DNA from: an uncultured bacterium
GTDB taxonomy: Bacteria; Actinomycetota; Coriobacteriia; Coriobacteriales; Coriobacteriaceae
DNA length: 23,132 bases
Assembly (NCBI GenBank): GCA_905214465.1
Contig: CAJMMD010000033.1
Location: forward strand, 1-23,132
Reading direction: 5' to 3'
The notes beneath the pieces are model-generated. The model saw only the letters and a list, made by a program, of their open reading frames with translations. It was not told the DNA's origin and did not search any database. Of this stretch, positions 6,805 to 13,110 are shown piece after piece; position 1 is the stretch's first letter, and the number at the start of each line of letters is the position of its first letter. The position numbers were made by a program, and so were the translations under genes.

Positions 6805-8122
6805 TGAATGTGCTCCAAACGTGATGCAGGCCGGCGATGAACTTGTCGATGTCGGCCTTGTCGTTGTAGAAGGCCACGCTGGCGCGGCAGCAGGCAAGGT
6901 TCTCGACGCCCAGCCAGGTGAGCAGCGGCTGCGCGCAGTGGTGACCGGCGCGGATGCAGACGCCGTCCATGTCCATGATGCTCGCGACATCGTGCGGGTG
7001 GATGCCCTTGACATTAAAGCTCACGACACCGTGGTGGTTATCCCAATAGATTGAGCCGATGATCTGGACAAAGTCGAGCTGCATGAGCTCGCCCATCAGG
7101 TAGTGGACGAGTGCCTGCTCGCGTGCCTGGATGTTTTCGTAGCCCACCGTGTTGACGAGGTAGTCGAGGGCGGCGCCTGTGGCGAAGATGCCGGCGGCGT
7201 CCTGCGTGCCGGCCTCGAACTTCTCGGGGACGGGAGCCCAGACGGCGTCCTGCTCAGTAACCGAGTCGATCATCTCACCGCCGGTAAGCATGGGCGGCAT
7301 GGCGTTGAGCAGGTCCATCTTGCCCCACAGCACGCCGATGCCCATGGGGCCCATGGCCTTGTGCGCACTAAAGGCAAAGAAGTCGGCGCCCAGGTCGGCC
7401 ACATCGACCGGCATGTGCGGCAGCGACTGCGCGCCGTCGACGACCAGGTAGCCGCCGTACTTGTGCACGAGTTTGCCGAGGTTCTTGACCGGGTTCTCGA
7501 CGCCCAGCACGTTGGAGACCTGTCCCACGGCTAGGATCTTGGTCTTGGGACCCACCTTGGCAAGAACCTCCTCGGTGGTGAGCTGGCCGGTCTTGGTGGG
7601 GTAGAGGTAGACGAGCTTGGCGCCGGTCTCGCGGCAGACCTGCTGCCACGGAATCAGGTTGGAGTGGTGCTCCATAATGGTGATGACGACCTCGTCGCCC
7701 GGTTCGAGCACTGTGGGCGCAAAGCTCTTAGCGACCAGGTTGAGCGACTCGCTCGTGTTGCGGGTGAAGACGACCTCGTTGGCCTGTGAGGCGCCGATGA
7801 GGTCAGCGATCTGCTGGCGGACCTTCGCGATGGCGTCGGTGGCCTCGACGGACAGCGAGTACAGGCCGCGCAGGGGGTTGGCGTTCATGCGCTGGTAGAA
7901 GTCGCGTTCGGCGTCGAGCACACAGGCAGGGCGCTGCGCGGTGGCGGCGCTATCGAGGAAGGCGATCTCGGGGTGCTGCTGGAACAGCGGGAACTGGCCC
8001 TTGTAGGGGTTGGTCTCGATGTCCACGGTGGGCCAGCCGCGCGAAGCCTCGTCGCTGGCGTCGAGCTCCATGGGCTCGGGGGCAGTACAGGTATCGCATT
8101 TAACGTGCTCGGTGTCGATCAT
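6797..8122 (-). CDS. sufS: SufS: group II cysteine desulfurase
   Basis: This 441-residue PLP enzyme takes sulfur from L-cysteine as a persulfide for Fe-S cluster assembly. The PLP lysine is Lys255 in FSAHKAMGPMGIGVLW, with Asp229 and Gln232 in VVDGAQSLPH. The persulfide cysteine is Cys396 in CIRAGHHCAQPLL, in the short loop typical of group II enzymes. The N-terminus is about 30 residues longer than usual and holds a CDTC motif (Cys9, Cys12). ATGA at 8122-8119 overlaps the sufD stop, showing translational coupling. It should work with SufU, encoded next. Confidence 0.96.
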   Translation of the reverse strand: MIDTEHVKCDTCTAPEPMELDASDEASRGWPTVDIETNPYKGQFPLFQQHPEIAFLDSAATAQRPACVLDAERDFYQRMNANPLRGLYSLSVEATDAIAKVRQQIADLIGASQANEVVFTRNTSESLNLVAKSFAPTVLEPGDEVVITIMEHHSNLIPWQQVCRETGAKLVYLYPTKTGQLTTEEVLAKVGPKTKILAVGQVSNVLGVENPVKNLGKLVHKYGGYLVVDGAQSLPHMPVDVADLGADFFAFSAHKAMGPMGIGVLWGKMDLLNAMPPMLTGGEMIDSVTEQDAVWAPVPEKFEAGTQDAAGIFATGAALDYLVNTVGYENIQAREQALVHYLMGELMQLDFVQIIGSIYWDNHHGVVSFNVKGIHPHDVASIMDMDGVCIRAGHHCAQPLLTWLGVENLACCRASVAFYNDKADIDKFIAGLHHVWSTFNG

Positions 8123-9390
8123 GCGAGCTCCTCTTCAAAGTTGTCGATCAGGTTGTTGCCTAGGCGGACGACGGCGGCGCGGGTGCGCTCGTCGGTGGCG
8201 GAAAGCGCGGCGTCCTCCAGCTTGGCGCGGATGAACAGGTCCTCGGCGGCGTTTTGGTCAAGGCCACGGCAGGCGAGGTAGAACAGCTGCTCGTCGCGGA
8301 CGTGACCGATGGTGGCGCCGTGGTTGCCGGCGACGTCGTCCTCGTCACAGAGAATGACGGGAACGGTCTTGTTGTCGACGCCCTTGTTGGCCAAAAGCAC
8401 CGTCTCGCGTTCGGTGCCGGTTGCACCCTTGCAGCCGTGCACGAGGTCGATGGTGCCACGGTAGACCTTCTTGGACGTGCCGGTCAGCACGCCGTTGGCG
8501 TCGATCTCGCACTCGGTCTTGCGACCGCGGTGGCGCAGCTCGTAGTTAAAGTCGCGCACCTGCTCGCGGGCGCCCAGGTAATCGGTATCGATGGTCACCT
8601 TGGCGGTGTCGCCCAGCAGGTCGCCGGCAAGGCCGGTGGCGCTGGCGCCGGCACCCAGGACGGTGTGCTGCACGTTGACGCGCGCGCCCTCGTCCAGGAA
8701 CAGGCCGGTGTCGTCGAGTGCGATCCAGCTGTCGTCGAGTGTCTGCGTGCAGGTCACGTTGACGGTGGCGTACTCGTGGGCGCACACGCGTAGCACGGAG
8801 CCCACGACACCCTCGCCGGTAACAGGAGAGTCTAGGGCAATATGCAGGTCGAGCGTTGCCTGCGGGCGAGCGACGACGTCGATGGCGGCGATGGCCGCGG
8901 CGGCATCGACACCGCTCACACGCACGGTAACCGTGGCGTGCTGGTATGCGGGCACATCGATGACGATGCGCTTGGTAGCGTGCTCGGCCAAGTAGGCGTA
9001 GGCAGCCTCGCCCATGCCGGTTTCGAAGGCTTCAGCAGGGGAGAGCTCCTCCTCGAGCTTGATGGCGCCGGCCTGGTAGACGGAGGTGGCGGGCACGTCG
9101 AGCTCGGTCTCGGGCGTGATGCGGGCGCGGTCGGCGGCATCACCGGGGGCGGAGGAGCGGCGCTCGGGGAAGCGCTCGGCCATGGCGTCCATGGCGGCGT
9201 CGAACGCGTCTGTCACGCCAATAAACTGCTCGCCCAAGCCTTCGACCTCAACGGCCTCCGCGGGAGCGGCGGCAAGCTCGTCAGAGAGCTCGAGCTTGGT
9301 CTGATTCATCTTCAGCCAGCCCCAAGTGGCAGCCGGCATCGCGTTGACCTGCTCAAGGGTGGTAGCAGCGGTGTTGGTTTCCTGTTTCAT
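8119..9390 (-). CDS. sufD: SufD: SufBCD complex subunit
   Basis: This 423-residue protein belongs to the SufB/SufD beta-helix family and should pair with SufB and the SufC ATPase in the SufBC2D scaffold. The C-terminal family region reads NHGATIGHVRDEQLFYLACRG (shown in parts: NHGATIG and RDEQLFYLACRG). Its His, about residue 357, corresponds to the SufD histidine proposed to bind the nascent cluster. The N-terminal 100 residues (starting MKQETNTAATTLEQVNAMPA) are helical and poorly conserved. The start codon shares one base with the sufB stop (TAATG), so expression is coupled. Confidence 0.93.
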   Translation of the reverse strand: MKQETNTAATTLEQVNAMPAATWGWLKMNQTKLELSDELAAAPAEAVEVEGLGEQFIGVTDAFDAAMDAMAERFPERRSSAPGDAADRARITPETELDVPATSVYQAGAIKLEEELSPAEAFETGMGEAAYAYLAEHATKRIVIDVPAYQHATVTVRVSGVDAAAAIAAIDVVARPQATLDLHIALDSPVTGEGVVGSVLRVCAHEYATVNVTCTQTLDDSWIALDDTGLFLDEGARVNVQHTVLGAGASATGLAGDLLGDTAKVTIDTDYLGAREQVRDFNYELRHRGRKTECEIDANGVLTGTSKKVYRGTIDLVHGCKGATGTERETVLLANKGVDNKTVPVILCDEDDVAGNHGATIGHVRDEQLFYLACRGLDQNAAEDLFIRAKLEDAALSATDERTRAAVVRLGNNLIDNFEEELA

Positions 9391-10802
9391 TATCCGATCG
9401 CTCCTTCCATCTCGAGCTTGATCAGGTTGTTCATCTCGACGGCGTACTCCAGCGGCAGCTCCTTGGAGACCGGGTTGGCAAAGCCGTTGACGATCATGGT
9501 GCGGGCCTCTTCCTCCGAGATGCCGCGGCTCATCAGGTAGAACACCTTGTCGTCGCCGATGCGGCCGATGGTGGCCTCGTGGCCGATGTCGACGTTCTTG
9601 GCGCGGATGTCCATGGCGGGGATGGTGTCGGAGCGGCTCTGGTCGTCGAGCATGAGCGACTGGCAGCTCACGGTTGCCTTGGAACCCTCGGCCTTGGGCG
9701 TGGCCACGATGGAGCTGCGGAAGGTCTGAATGCCGCCGCTCTTGGAGATGCCCTTGGTCTCGACGGTTGCCGAGGTCTCGGGGGCGTTGAGCACGACCTT
9801 ACAGCCGGTATCGAGGTTCTGCCCGGCGCCGGCAAAGGTGATGCCGGTAAAGCTCGACCGGGCGCGGCGGCCGTTGAGCACACTCATGGGGTAGAGGTAG
9901 CCCACGTGGCTGCCGAAGGAGCCACTGATCCACTCTATGTCGCCATCCTCGTCCACGCGCGCACGCTTGGTGTTGAGGTTGTACATGTTTTTGGACCAGT
10001 TCTCGATGGTCGAGTAGCGCAGGTGCGCACGCTTGCCCACAAAGAGCTCGACGGCGCCGGCGTGGAGGTTGGCAACGTTGTACTTGGGCGCGGAGCAACC
10101 CTCGATGAAGTGCAGGTCGGCGTCGTCCTCGACGATGATGAGCGTGTGCTCAAACTGGCCGGCGCCCTTGGCGTTAAGGCGGAAGTAGCTCTGCAGCGGG
10201 AAGTCCAACTTGGTGCCCTTGGGCACGTAGACAAACGAGCCGCCCGACCATACGGCGCCGTGCAGGGCCGCAAACTTGTGGTCGGTGGGCGGGATGAGCG
10301 TCATAAACTTCTCGTGGATGAGCGGCTCCCACTGCGGGTCGTGCAGGGCCTCCTCGATGCCGGAATAGACGATACCCATCTTGGACGCGGTGTCCTGCAT
10401 GTTGTGGTAGACCAGCTCGGAGTCGTACTGCGCGCCGACGCCCGCCAGGTAGCTGCGCTCGGCCTCGGGGATGCCCAGGCGCTCAAAGGTGTTCTTGATG
10501 TCGTCGGGCACCGACTCCCAGTCGTGCTTTTGGTCGGTGTTGGGCTTGACGTAGGTGACGATGTTGTCCATGTCCAGGCCCTCGATGGAGGGGCCCCACG
10601 TCGGGTCGGGAAAACGATTGAAGATCTCGAGGGACTTTAAGCGCAGATCGAGCATCCACTGTGGCTCGTCCTTCTTGGCGCTGATCTCGCGCACGATGTC
10701 GGGCGTGATGCCGGCGTCGAGGCGCTCGAATCCCTCCTCGCCGTAGGTGAAGTCGTAGAGGCTGCGGTCGATGTCCGCGACCTCGGTGCGGTTCTTGGTC
10801 AT
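9390..10802 (-). CDS. sufB: SufB: Fe-S cluster scaffold subunit
   Basis: This 470-residue protein is the core scaffold on which the cluster is built in the SufBCD complex. Recognisable blocks are SGGSFVYVPKGTKLDFPLQSYF, given here as GGSFVYVPKGTKLDFPLQ, and FAGAGQNLDTGCKVVLNAPET plus GHEATIGRIGDDKVFYLMSRG as the typical beta-helix and C-terminal motifs. Cys380 (VSCQSL) and Glu409 (GHEAT) are spaced exactly as the E. coli SufB Cys405/Glu434 pair that carries sulfur. The start at 10802 follows AGGGGCG. The gene lies 12 bases after sufC. Confidence 0.96.
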   Translation of the reverse strand: MTKNRTEVADIDRSLYDFTYGEEGFERLDAGITPDIVREISAKKDEPQWMLDLRLKSLEIFNRFPDPTWGPSIEGLDMDNIVTYVKPNTDQKHDWESVPDDIKNTFERLGIPEAERSYLAGVGAQYDSELVYHNMQDTASKMGIVYSGIEEALHDPQWEPLIHEKFMTLIPPTDHKFAALHGAVWSGGSFVYVPKGTKLDFPLQSYFRLNAKGAGQFEHTLIIVEDDADLHFIEGCSAPKYNVANLHAGAVELFVGKRAHLRYSTIENWSKNMYNLNTKRARVDEDGDIEWISGSFGSHVGYLYPMSVLNGRRARSSFTGITFAGAGQNLDTGCKVVLNAPETSATVETKGISKSGGIQTFRSSIVATPKAEGSKATVSCQSLMLDDQSRSDTIPAMDIRAKNVDIGHEATIGRIGDDKVFYLMSRGISEEEARTMIVNGFANPVSKELPLEYAVEMNNLIKLEMEGAIG

Positions 10803-10814
10803 TGCGTCGCCCCT

Positions 10815-11615
10815 TTACGCCTGCTGCTCGGCAGCGGCGGCCTCGGCCTGGGCGCGCTGCTCGGCGGCCTCGCGCTCGAAGGTCTCAAAGCCGTTCTTGT
10901 CGATCCAGGGGATCAGCGAGGCATCGTCCTCGCGCACGATGTGGCCCTTGACCATAACGTGGACGCGGTCGACATCCAGGTGCTCCAGGATGCGCGTGTT
11001 GTGCGTGATGATGAGCATGGAGCCGTCGCAGCTCTTGCGGTAGGCGTCCATACCGTGGCTGACGGTGGACAGGGCGTCGACGTCCAGGCCGGAGTCGGTC
11101 TCGTCCAAGATGGCGAGCTTGGGCTGCAGCAGCAGAAGCTGGAGCATCTCGACCTTCTTTTTCTCGCCGCCCGAGAAGCCCACGCCCAGCTCACGGTTGA
11201 GGTAGGCGGTATCCATGTTAAGCTCGGCCGCGAGCTCCTTGACGCGACGACGGAATTCCTTGCCCTTCATCTCCAGGCCGGGGCGGCCGGCGATACTGGC
11301 GCGCAAAAAGCTCGACAGTGGCACGCCGGGGATCTCGACAGGGGCCTGGAAGCTCAGGAACAGGCCGGCGCGCGAGCGCTTGTCGGTGGTGAGCTCGGTG
11401 ATGTCCTGGCCGTCAAAGACGATGCGGCCGTCGTTGACCGTGTAGACGGGGTCGCCCATGACCAGGTGGCCAAGGGTGGACTTGCCGGCGCCGTTGGGTC
11501 CCATCAACACGTGGGTCTCGCCGGCGGCGACGTTAAGGTTGACGTTGTGGAGGATGGTCTTCTCGTCCACGGAGGCGGTTAGACCTTCGATGGAAAGCAG
11601 CGGATTTGCGCTCAT
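10815..11615 (-). CDS. sufC: SufC: ATPase of the SufBCD complex
   Basis: The start at 11615 (MSANPLLSIEGLTASV, after AGAGAGGGA) gives 266 residues; an ATG 30 bases upstream lacks a ribosome site. It is an ABC-type cytosolic ATPase with Walker A GPNGAGKST (39-47), a Q-loop in FLSFQAPVEIPG (86-97), signature FSGGEKKK (147-154), Walker B LAILDETDSGLD (167-178) and the switch His in IITHN. No membrane partner is encoded, in line with SufC. ATP hydrolysis drives the rearrangement of SufB-SufD that exposes the cluster site. An alanine/glutamine-rich tail (AEQRAQAEAAAAEQQA) extends past the family end. It is the first gene of the operon. Confidence 0.97.
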   Translation of the reverse strand: MSANPLLSIEGLTASVDEKTILHNVNLNVAAGETHVLMGPNGAGKSTLGHLVMGDPVYTVNDGRIVFDGQDITELTTDKRSRAGLFLSFQAPVEIPGVPLSSFLRASIAGRPGLEMKGKEFRRRVKELAAELNMDTAYLNRELGVGFSGGEKKKVEMLQLLLLQPKLAILDETDSGLDVDALSTVSHGMDAYRKSCDGSMLIITHNTRILEHLDVDRVHVMVKGHIVREDDASLIPWIDKNGFETFEREAAEQRAQAEAAAAEQQA

Positions 11616-11679
11616 GCTGTCCCTCTCTGTATATGGTGTACTCATGGGTGTACGAAACCCTAGGAATCTTCTCGGAATA

Positions 11680-11707
11680 AAGTTACTATGGGTTCGGCGT
11701 TAGTCAA
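11680..11707 (-). promoter_or_regulatory. Promoter of the suf operon
   Basis: On the minus strand TTGACT (11707-11702) and TAACTT (11685-11680) are separated by 16 bases. The predicted start, near 11673, leaves a leader of about 57 bases before sufC. The -35 is near-consensus, the -10 weaker, as often found for regulated promoters. Confidence 0.55.
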
Positions 11708-11744
11708 GGGAAAACCCGACTAATCCACTCGACTTTTCTAGATG

Positions 11745-11775
11745 TGGGACAAAATAACCTGTTGTGTTTGTCCCA
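11745..11775. promoter_or_regulatory. Inverted-repeat operator candidate 1 (suf/rrf2)
   Basis: TGGGACAAA (11745-11753) and TTTGTCCCA (11767-11775) are a perfect 9-base inverted repeat with a 13-base centre containing AACCTG. It lies upstream of the suf -35 box and upstream of the Rrf2 gene. It is the more symmetric of two related elements and the likely binding site of the divergently encoded regulator (inference). Confidence 0.6.
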
Positions 11776-11788
11776 CTTACTTAAGATT

Positions 11789-11818
11789 TGGGACAAACAA
11801 ACCTGGTTATGTTGTCCA
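11789..11818. promoter_or_regulatory. Inverted-repeat operator candidate 2 (suf/rrf2)
   Basis: TGGGACAAA (11789-11797) recurs exactly, with an imperfect partner TTGTCCA (11812-11818) and the shared centre AACCTG. It begins 44 bases after candidate 1, close to four helical turns, so both would face the same side of the DNA. It ends 21 bases before the Rrf2 start codon, which suits repression of the regulator's own gene. Confidence 0.55.
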
Positions 11819-11839
11819 AGATGCGATGGGAGGGTAGGT

Positions 11840-12271
11840 ATGCTCATTTCTTCTAAGGGCCGCTATGCCCTCCGACTGATGATCTATATCGCAGCGCTGG
11901 GCGACGCCGAGGGCAAGATCGCTCTGCGCGAGGTCGCCGACCGCGAGCGTATCTCGCAAAAGTATCTGGAGCAGCTGGTTCGTCCGCTCATGAAGGCGGG
12001 CCTACTTAAGAGCGTGCGCGGCAAGGGCGGCGGCTACATGATGGCCAAGGACCCGGCCGAGGTGCGTGCCGGCGACATCCTGCGCGCCGTCGAAGGCAGC
12101 ACGGCTCCGGTGGCGTGCGATGGCATCGACAACAGCTGCGCCCGCAGCGATCTTTGCTCGACCGTCAAATTCTGGCGCGGTCTGGACGACGTGATCGAAA
12201 AGTACGTCGACGGCGTGACGTTGGCCGACCTTGCTGCCGTCCCCGAGATCAACTTCGACATTAAGCTGTAG
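11840..12271 (+). CDS. Rrf2-family Fe-S responsive regulator (IscR/SufR-like)
   Basis: The start at 11840 (MLISSKGRYALRLMIYIAAL, after GGGAGGG) gives 143 residues, typical for Rrf2 proteins. The winged helix-turn-helix is seen in ISQKYLEQLVRPLMKAGLL (39-56), followed by the wing SVRGKGGGYMMAKDP. Three cysteines (93, 100, 106) lie in PVACDGIDNSCARSDLC, the region where IscR, RsrR and NsrR bind a 2Fe-2S or 4Fe-4S cluster. The gene is divergent from sufCBDSU with two inverted repeats between, the classical setting of a feedback regulator of cluster assembly. Cluster type and ligand set cannot be told from sequence. It is not an ArsR-type SufR as found in other actinobacteria. Confidence 0.92.
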   Translation: MLISSKGRYALRLMIYIAALGDAEGKIALREVADRERISQKYLEQLVRPLMKAGLLKSVRGKGGGYMMAKDPAEVRAGDILRAVEGSTAPVACDGIDNSCARSDLCSTVKFWRGLDDVIEKYVDGVTLADLAAVPEINFDIKL

Positions 12272-12279
12272 GGCTGCAG

Positions 12280-12567
12280 ATGGTATCTCTCGACAAGGTG
12301 TACAAGCAAATTGAGATTTTTGCTCGGGAATGTGACGCCGAGAGGGTTGTGCTGTTTGGTTCTCGTGCCCGCGGTGACAACTTGCCTAAGAGCGATATTG
12401 ATATTGCTGTAGCAGGTTGCCGGGATTTCGACCGTTTCTCATATCTGATAGAGGAGCGTCTTGATACTCTTTTAGATATAGACGTCGTCAATCTGGATGA
12501 GTCCTTATCGCAGCAATTGCTCGATGAAATTGCCAGGGATGGTGTGATTCTGTATGAAAAAATATGA
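12280..12567 (+). CDS. MntA-like nucleotidyltransferase (antitoxin type)
   Basis: This 95-residue protein is a minimal nucleotidyltransferase. It contains LFGSRARGDNLPKSDIDIAV (25-44), the GSxxRG motif followed by the two metal-binding Asp residues (39 and 41); a third acidic residue is available in LLDIDVVNLD (64-73). In MntA/HepT systems such proteins transfer AMP to the HEPN toxin and silence it; the HI0073/HI0074 pair has the same layout. It starts 8 bases after the Rrf2 stop with only a weak ribosome site, so it is probably read through from the regulator's transcript. Its stop overlaps the next gene by 14 bases. Confidence 0.87.
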   Translation: MVSLDKVYKQIEIFARECDAERVVLFGSRARGDNLPKSDIDIAVAGCRDFDRFSYLIEERLDTLLDIDVVNLDESLSQQLLDEIARDGVILYEKI

Positions 12568-12973
12568 GAACTTTGCCAGCGCCTTGGCGAATCTTGAGGA
12601 TGCACCCAATCAGGATCTTAGCAATGATTTTGTTCAGAGTGGATTGATTAATAAGTTCAACCTTCAGTTTGAACTGAGCTGGAAGCTCCTTAAACGTCTG
12701 CTCGAGTATGAGGGCGCCACGCTTGCTGCATCGGGGTCTCCTCGTGCCATCTTGAAGGAAGCCTACCGATTCTACGACTTTATTGATGAGGCGGCATGGC
12801 TAGATATGCTCAGAGACCGCAATACGAACGTCCATATCTATGACAACAAGCTCGCTCAAGATTTGATTCAGCGTATCTTAAACGTCTATATCCCCGCTTT
12901 CTGTCGGTTGAGAGACGGGCTGATGGGACGCTACGGCGATCTTCTTCTGGTGCCCGACGACCAGTTTGTTTAA
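12554..12973 (+). CDS. HI0074/HepT-like HEPN partner protein (toxin or substrate-binding subunit)
   Basis: This 139-residue, all-helical protein resembles the nucleotidyltransferase substrate-binding family (HI0074). NKFNLQFELSWKLLKRLLE (33-51) and GSPRAILKEAYRF (61-73) are typical. RNTNVHIYD (89-97) contains an RX4H motif like the active site of HEPN ribonucleases, followed by a Tyr of the kind that can be AMPylated in HepT. The 14-base overlap with the nucleotidyltransferase gene shows coupled translation. It could be an RNase toxin held by its partner, or a non-toxic substrate-recognition subunit; sequence alone does not decide. Confidence 0.85.
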   Translation: MKKYENFASALANLEDAPNQDLSNDFVQSGLINKFNLQFELSWKLLKRLLEYEGATLAASGSPRAILKEAYRFYDFIDEAAWLDMLRDRNTNVHIYDNKLAQDLIQRILNVYIPAFCRLRDGLMGRYGDLLLVPDDQFV

Positions 12974-12981
12974 TTCCTTTA

Positions 12982-12999
12982 GATTTCGCGGATTTCGCG
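12982..12999 (+). repeat. Tandem 9-base repeat
   Basis: GATTTCGCG occurs twice without a gap (12982-12990 and 12991-12999), 9 bases after the HEPN gene stop. The next bases hold a second loose duplication, AGGGTTGTTG then AGGGGTTGTTG. No terminator is seen after the HEPN gene, so these repeats occupy the only space for one. Confidence 0.45.
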
Positions 13000-13028
13000 G
13001 AGGGTTGTTGCCGTTTACCGAGGGGTTG

Positions 13029-13057
13029 TTGTGCAACAACGGGTGAGCTGCAATACT
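13029..13057 (+). promoter_or_regulatory. Promoter of the cell-wall protein gene, overlapping an inverted repeat
   Basis: TTGTGC (13029-13034) and AATACT (13052-13057) are spaced by 17 bases. The -35 overlaps the inverted repeat GTTGTTG-TG-CAACAAC (13025-13040), which could be an operator. The predicted start is near 13064, leaving a leader of about 47 bases before ATG 13111 with its GGGAGG site. Confidence 0.4.
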
Positions 13058-13110
13058 TAATTCTATCTTTGCAAACCGCACTTTAACTACACCAATGCAG
13101 GGAGGATCTT

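Noticed and set aside
9579..10640. Plus-strand open frame antisense to sufB, with similar ones against sufC and sufD
   Set aside because: sufB, sufC and sufD are certain from motifs; the antisense frames are shadows without ribosome sites or motifs.
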